Assembly (NCBI GenBank): GCA_014359885.1
Contig: JACIYN010000027.1
Span: forward strand, 62,001-126,000
Direction of reading: 5' to 3'
Origin: Desulfacinum sp.
GTDB taxonomy: Bacteria > Desulfobacterota > Syntrophobacteria > Syntrophobacterales > DSM-9756
Length of the DNA stretch: 64,000 bases
Numbering within the stretch: position 1 is the stretch's first letter; each line of letters begins with the position of its first letter. The notes beneath the pieces are model-generated. The model was not told the DNA's origin, searched no databases, and was given only the letters and a program-made list of their open reading frames with translations. The translations under genes were made by a program, and so were the position numbers. Positions 61,623-64,000 of the stretch are shown here, one piece after another.

Positions 61623-62627
61623 TTGCTGAGTTTCATCATTCGCCGCATTTTGGCCCTGATCCCCACGGTCTTCGGAATCTCCGTTCTGGTCTTTTTCATG
61701 ATTCACCTGGTTCCCGGAGACCCGGCGGAGATGATGCTGGGGGAACGTGCTTCGGAGCAGGCCCTGAAGGAAGTCCGGGAACAGTTGGGGCTGGACAAGC
61801 CCCTGCATGTGCAATACGGGAGGTTTCTTTCCCGACTCGCCCAGGGGGACCTGGGGCGGGCGCTCCGCACCAACGAAAAGATCACCACCGAGATCGCCGA
61901 GCGCTTCCCGGCCACGGTGGAACTTTCCATCGCCGCCATGATCTTCGCAGTGACCCTGGGCATGCTGGCCGGGATCATGTCCGCCACCCGCCAGTATTCC
62001 GTCTTCGACTACTCCAGCATGGTGTTCAGCCTGTTCGGCGTCTCCATGCCCATCTTCTGGCTCGGCCTCATCCTCATGATCATCTTTTCGGTCCACCTGG
62101 GGTGGCTCCCCCTTTCGGGACGGCTCAGCTACCACATCCACATCGAACCCATCACGGGCCTCTACATCCTGGACAGCTTGCTCACGCGCAACTGGCCGGC
62201 CCTGAAAGACGCCGTCTGGCACATCATCATGCCGGCCTTTACCTTGAGCACCATCCCGATGGCCATCATCGCCCGCATCACCCGATCCAGCATGTTGGAA
62301 GTCCTCCGACAGGACTACATCCGAACGGCCAAGGCCAAGGGCCTTTCCCCCCGGGTCGTCCACTACAAGCATGCCCTCAAGAACGCCCTGATTCCGGTCA
62401 TCACCGTCATCGGCCTCCAGTTCGGCATCCTTCTCGGCGGGGCGATCCTCACCGAAACCATCTTCGCCTGGCCCGGCATCGGGTTGTGGCTCCTGAACGC
62501 CGTCTACGCCCGGGACTTCAACGCCGTCCAGGGCGGTACCATGCTGATCGCCACCACCTTCGTGACCATCAACATGCTGGTGGACATCCTCTACGCGTGG
62601 ATCAATCCCAGGATCAAGGTGAGTTAA
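61623..62627 (+). CDS. ABC transporter permease, DppB/OppB type
   Basis: A 334-residue six-helix permease starting, from TTG, MLSFIIRRILALIPTVFGIS with AGGAT upstream. The EAA cytoplasmic loop is DYIRTAKAKGLSPRVVHYKH, and ETIFAWPGIGLWLLNAVYAR is the usual late motif. It forms the membrane channel with the next gene, 0 bp away. Confidence 0.93.
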   Translation: MLSFIIRRILALIPTVFGISVLVFFMIHLVPGDPAEMMLGERASEQALKEVREQLGLDKPLHVQYGRFLSRLAQGDLGRALRTNEKITTEIAERFPATVELSIAAMIFAVTLGMLAGIMSATRQYSVFDYSSMVFSLFGVSMPIFWLGLILMIIFSVHLGWLPLSGRLSYHIHIEPITGLYILDSLLTRNWPALKDAVWHIIMPAFTLSTIPMAIIARITRSSMLEVLRQDYIRTAKAKGLSPRVVHYKHALKNALIPVITVIGLQFGILLGGAILTETIFAWPGIGLWLLNAVYARDFNAVQGGTMLIATTFVTINMLVDILYAWINPRIKVS

Positions 62628-63554
62628 ATGACCGCAGCAGCACAAACCCTACCCAACAGCCAACCGGCTCCGGCCAACGACGGGCTGGAAAAGTCCAGAA
62701 GTCCCCTGGTGGAAGCCCTCCTTCGGCTTCGCAAGAACAAGACGGCCATGGCCGGTCTGGCCATTATCCTGCTCTTTCTTTTCATGGCTCTCTTCGCCCC
62801 GTGGCTGGCCCCCCATGATCCCATCGAACAGTCCCTCTATTCCAAGCTCAAGCCGCCCGTCTGGGACGCCAAGGGGACCTGGGATCACATTCTCGGAACC
62901 GACGATTTCGGCCGGGATCTCCTGAGCCGCATCATCTATGGCGCGCGCATCTCCATGGTGGTGGGTGTGGTGTCGGTTTCCATCTCGCTCTTTTTCGGGA
63001 CCATCGCCGGGGCCTTGGCCGGTTTCTACGGCGGAAAGGTGGACAATGTGATCATGCGCTTCATGGATCTCCTCCTGGCCTTTCCGAGCATCCTTCTGGC
63101 CATCGTCATCGTGGCCTTCCTGGGCCCCAGCCTCCGCAACGCCATGATCGCCATCGGCGTGGTAAGCATCCCCCGGTACGCCCGGCTGGTGCGCGGCTCC
63201 GTGCTGGAGGAATACGCCAAGGACTATGTGCAGGCGGCCCGGGCCCTGGGCGCCCGCGACAGCCGTCTCATCTTTCTGCACATTCTCCCCAATTGCCTGG
63301 CACCCCTTATCGTCCAGACCACCCTGGGCTTCGCTTCGGCCATCCTGGAAGCCGCGGCGCTCAGCTTTCTTGGGCTGGGAGCCCAGCCCCCCACGCCGGA
63401 ATGGGGCGCCATGCTGGCCAACGGCCGGGCGCTCATCCTTCGCGCCTGGTGGGCGGTCACCTTTCCGGGGCTCATGATTCTCTTTTCCGTGCTCGGCTTC
63501 AACCTGCTCGGCGACGGGCTGCGCGACGCGCTGGACCCGCGACTGCGCGAATGA
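62628..63554 (+). CDS. ABC transporter permease, DppC/OppC type
   Basis: A 308-residue permease with N-terminal OppC-like region (RKNKTAMAGLAIILLFLFMA), GTDDFGRDLLSRIIYGARIS, EAA loop DYVQAARALGARDSRLIFLH, and LSFLGLGAQPPTPEWGAML. The ATG follows directly after the dppB-like stop TAA. Confidence 0.94.
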   Translation: MTAAAQTLPNSQPAPANDGLEKSRSPLVEALLRLRKNKTAMAGLAIILLFLFMALFAPWLAPHDPIEQSLYSKLKPPVWDAKGTWDHILGTDDFGRDLLSRIIYGARISMVVGVVSVSISLFFGTIAGALAGFYGGKVDNVIMRFMDLLLAFPSILLAIVIVAFLGPSLRNAMIAIGVVSIPRYARLVRGSVLEEYAKDYVQAARALGARDSRLIFLHILPNCLAPLIVQTTLGFASAILEAAALSFLGLGAQPPTPEWGAMLANGRALILRAWWAVTFPGLMILFSVLGFNLLGDGLRDALDPRLRE

Positions 63555-63569
63555 TCGAGGATTGTGTCC

Positions 63570-64000
63570 ATGACCAAACTGCTGGAAGTTCAAAACCTCA
63601 AGACCTATTTCTTTACAGACCGCGGCGTGGCCAAGGCCGTGGACGACGTGAGTTTTTCCCTGGATACGGGAAAGACCCTCTGCGTGGTGGGCGAATCCGG
63701 TTGCGGCAAAAGCGTCACCGCCCTTTCCATCATGCGGCTCATCCCGGAACCGCCCGGGCGCATCGTGGGAGGCCGTATCCTTTTTGAGGGCACCGACCTG
63801 GTGGGCCTTTCCGAGGCCCGCATGCGCTCCATCCGCGGCAACAAGATCTCCATGATCTTTCAGGAGCCCATGACTTCGCTCAACCCCGTCTTTCGGGTGG
63901 GCGATCAGATCGCCGAGGTGCTGGAACTCCACGAGAACATGAAGAAGGCGGACGCCATGGACCGCGCCGTGGAGCTCCTTCGCATGGTGGGCATTCCGTC
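63570..64000 (+). CDS. ABC transporter ATP-binding protein, DppD/OppD type (partial)
   Basis: 143 codons are visible before the right edge, starting [20 protein letters not shown]. Walker A is GESGCGKS and the Q-loop [23 protein letters not shown] and Walker B lie beyond the window. The usual DppF-type second ATPase would be expected next. Confidence 0.93.
   Translation, partial: MTKLLEVQNLKTYFFTDRGVAKAVDDVSFSLDTGKTLCVVGESGCGKSVTALSIMRLIPEPPGRIVGGRILFEGTDLVGLSEARMRSIRGNKISMIFQEPMTSLNPVFRVGDQIAEVLELHENMKKADAMDRAVELLRMVGIP

Noticed and set aside
59952-62645. An 897-codon open frame on the minus strand opposite the peptide transporter genes
   Set aside because: Antisense to clear binding-protein and permease genes; composition (Asp, His, Val, Gly) is an artefact of the codon bias of the real strand.

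Overview
The window is a GC-rich bacterial chromosome segment, almost fully coding, with about 60 protein genes, one tRNA and a dense set of small repeats. The gene content suggests a Desulfobacterota (deltaproteobacterial) sulfate-reducer or syntroph, possibly thermophilic. The pointers are an NtrY/NtrX pair preceded by a DUF4390 protein, archaeal-type 3-dehydroquinate synthase II, the bifunctional archaeal-type fructose-1,6-bisphosphate aldolase/phosphatase, a DUF6125-like protein, an AmmeMemoRadiSam set, and lpxC (so Gram-negative). The taxonomic call is inference from gene content only.

Layout. 1-2485 (-): ffh-rpsP-khpA-rimM, with rimM running off the left edge. 2734-6267 (+): a degenerate cytidylate-kinase-like protein, then an apparently exported Memo-AMMECR1 fusion and its radical SAM partner. 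6493-14305 (-): a membrane spermidine-synthase-like protein, then threonine ammonia-lyase, DNA polymerase IV, a methyltransferase, TatD, endonuclease III and a phosphoglycolate-phosphatase-like HAD protein in a largely overlapping run. 14734-19746: cold-shock protein, parvulin, zinc ribbon, SlyD, DUF362-ferredoxin, VOC protein and a Cys-rich protein. 20050-25806: nqrBCDEF without nqrA, an unknown gene, and the flavinyltransferase apbE convergent to them. 26047-28523: FBP aldolase/phosphatase, HepT-MntA toxin-antitoxin, tRNA-Pro. 28702-33995 (-): lpxC, DUF4390, ntrY, ntrX. 34522-42661: DUF6125-like protein, a beta-hydroxyacid dehydrogenase, and an aromatic block (dacB, aroA, aroE, pheA, DHQ synthase II) headed by a Phe-rich leader peptide and attenuator. 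42985-46228 (-): ChaN-PDZ lipoprotein, an unknown protein, mutY. 46652-51442 (+): an ABC exporter with an unusual nucleotide-binding domain, two cNMP-binding proteins and a rhodanese-ferritin fusion. 51772-59696: P1 peptidase, PilZ protein, serC, an E1-like protein, pepA, ftsH. 59910-64000 (+): a dipeptide/oligopeptide ABC transporter cut by the right edge.

How parts work together. The leader at 42599-42661 has eight Phe codons in 20 residues, followed by mutually exclusive antiterminator and terminator hairpins, so transcription into DHQ synthase II and pheA should respond to charged tRNA-Phe. The Nqr genes encode every redox centre of Na+-NQR except the NqrA subunit, and ApbE next door would attach FMN to the two Thr sites visible in NqrB and NqrC.

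The most novel items are the exporter whose Q-loop/helical subdomain appears three times before a single LSGGQ, the complete phenylalanine attenuator, the NqrA-less Nqr cluster, and the repeated use of small repeats (heptamer arrays, MITE-like elements, a dispersed repeat) as the stop codons of five different genes.
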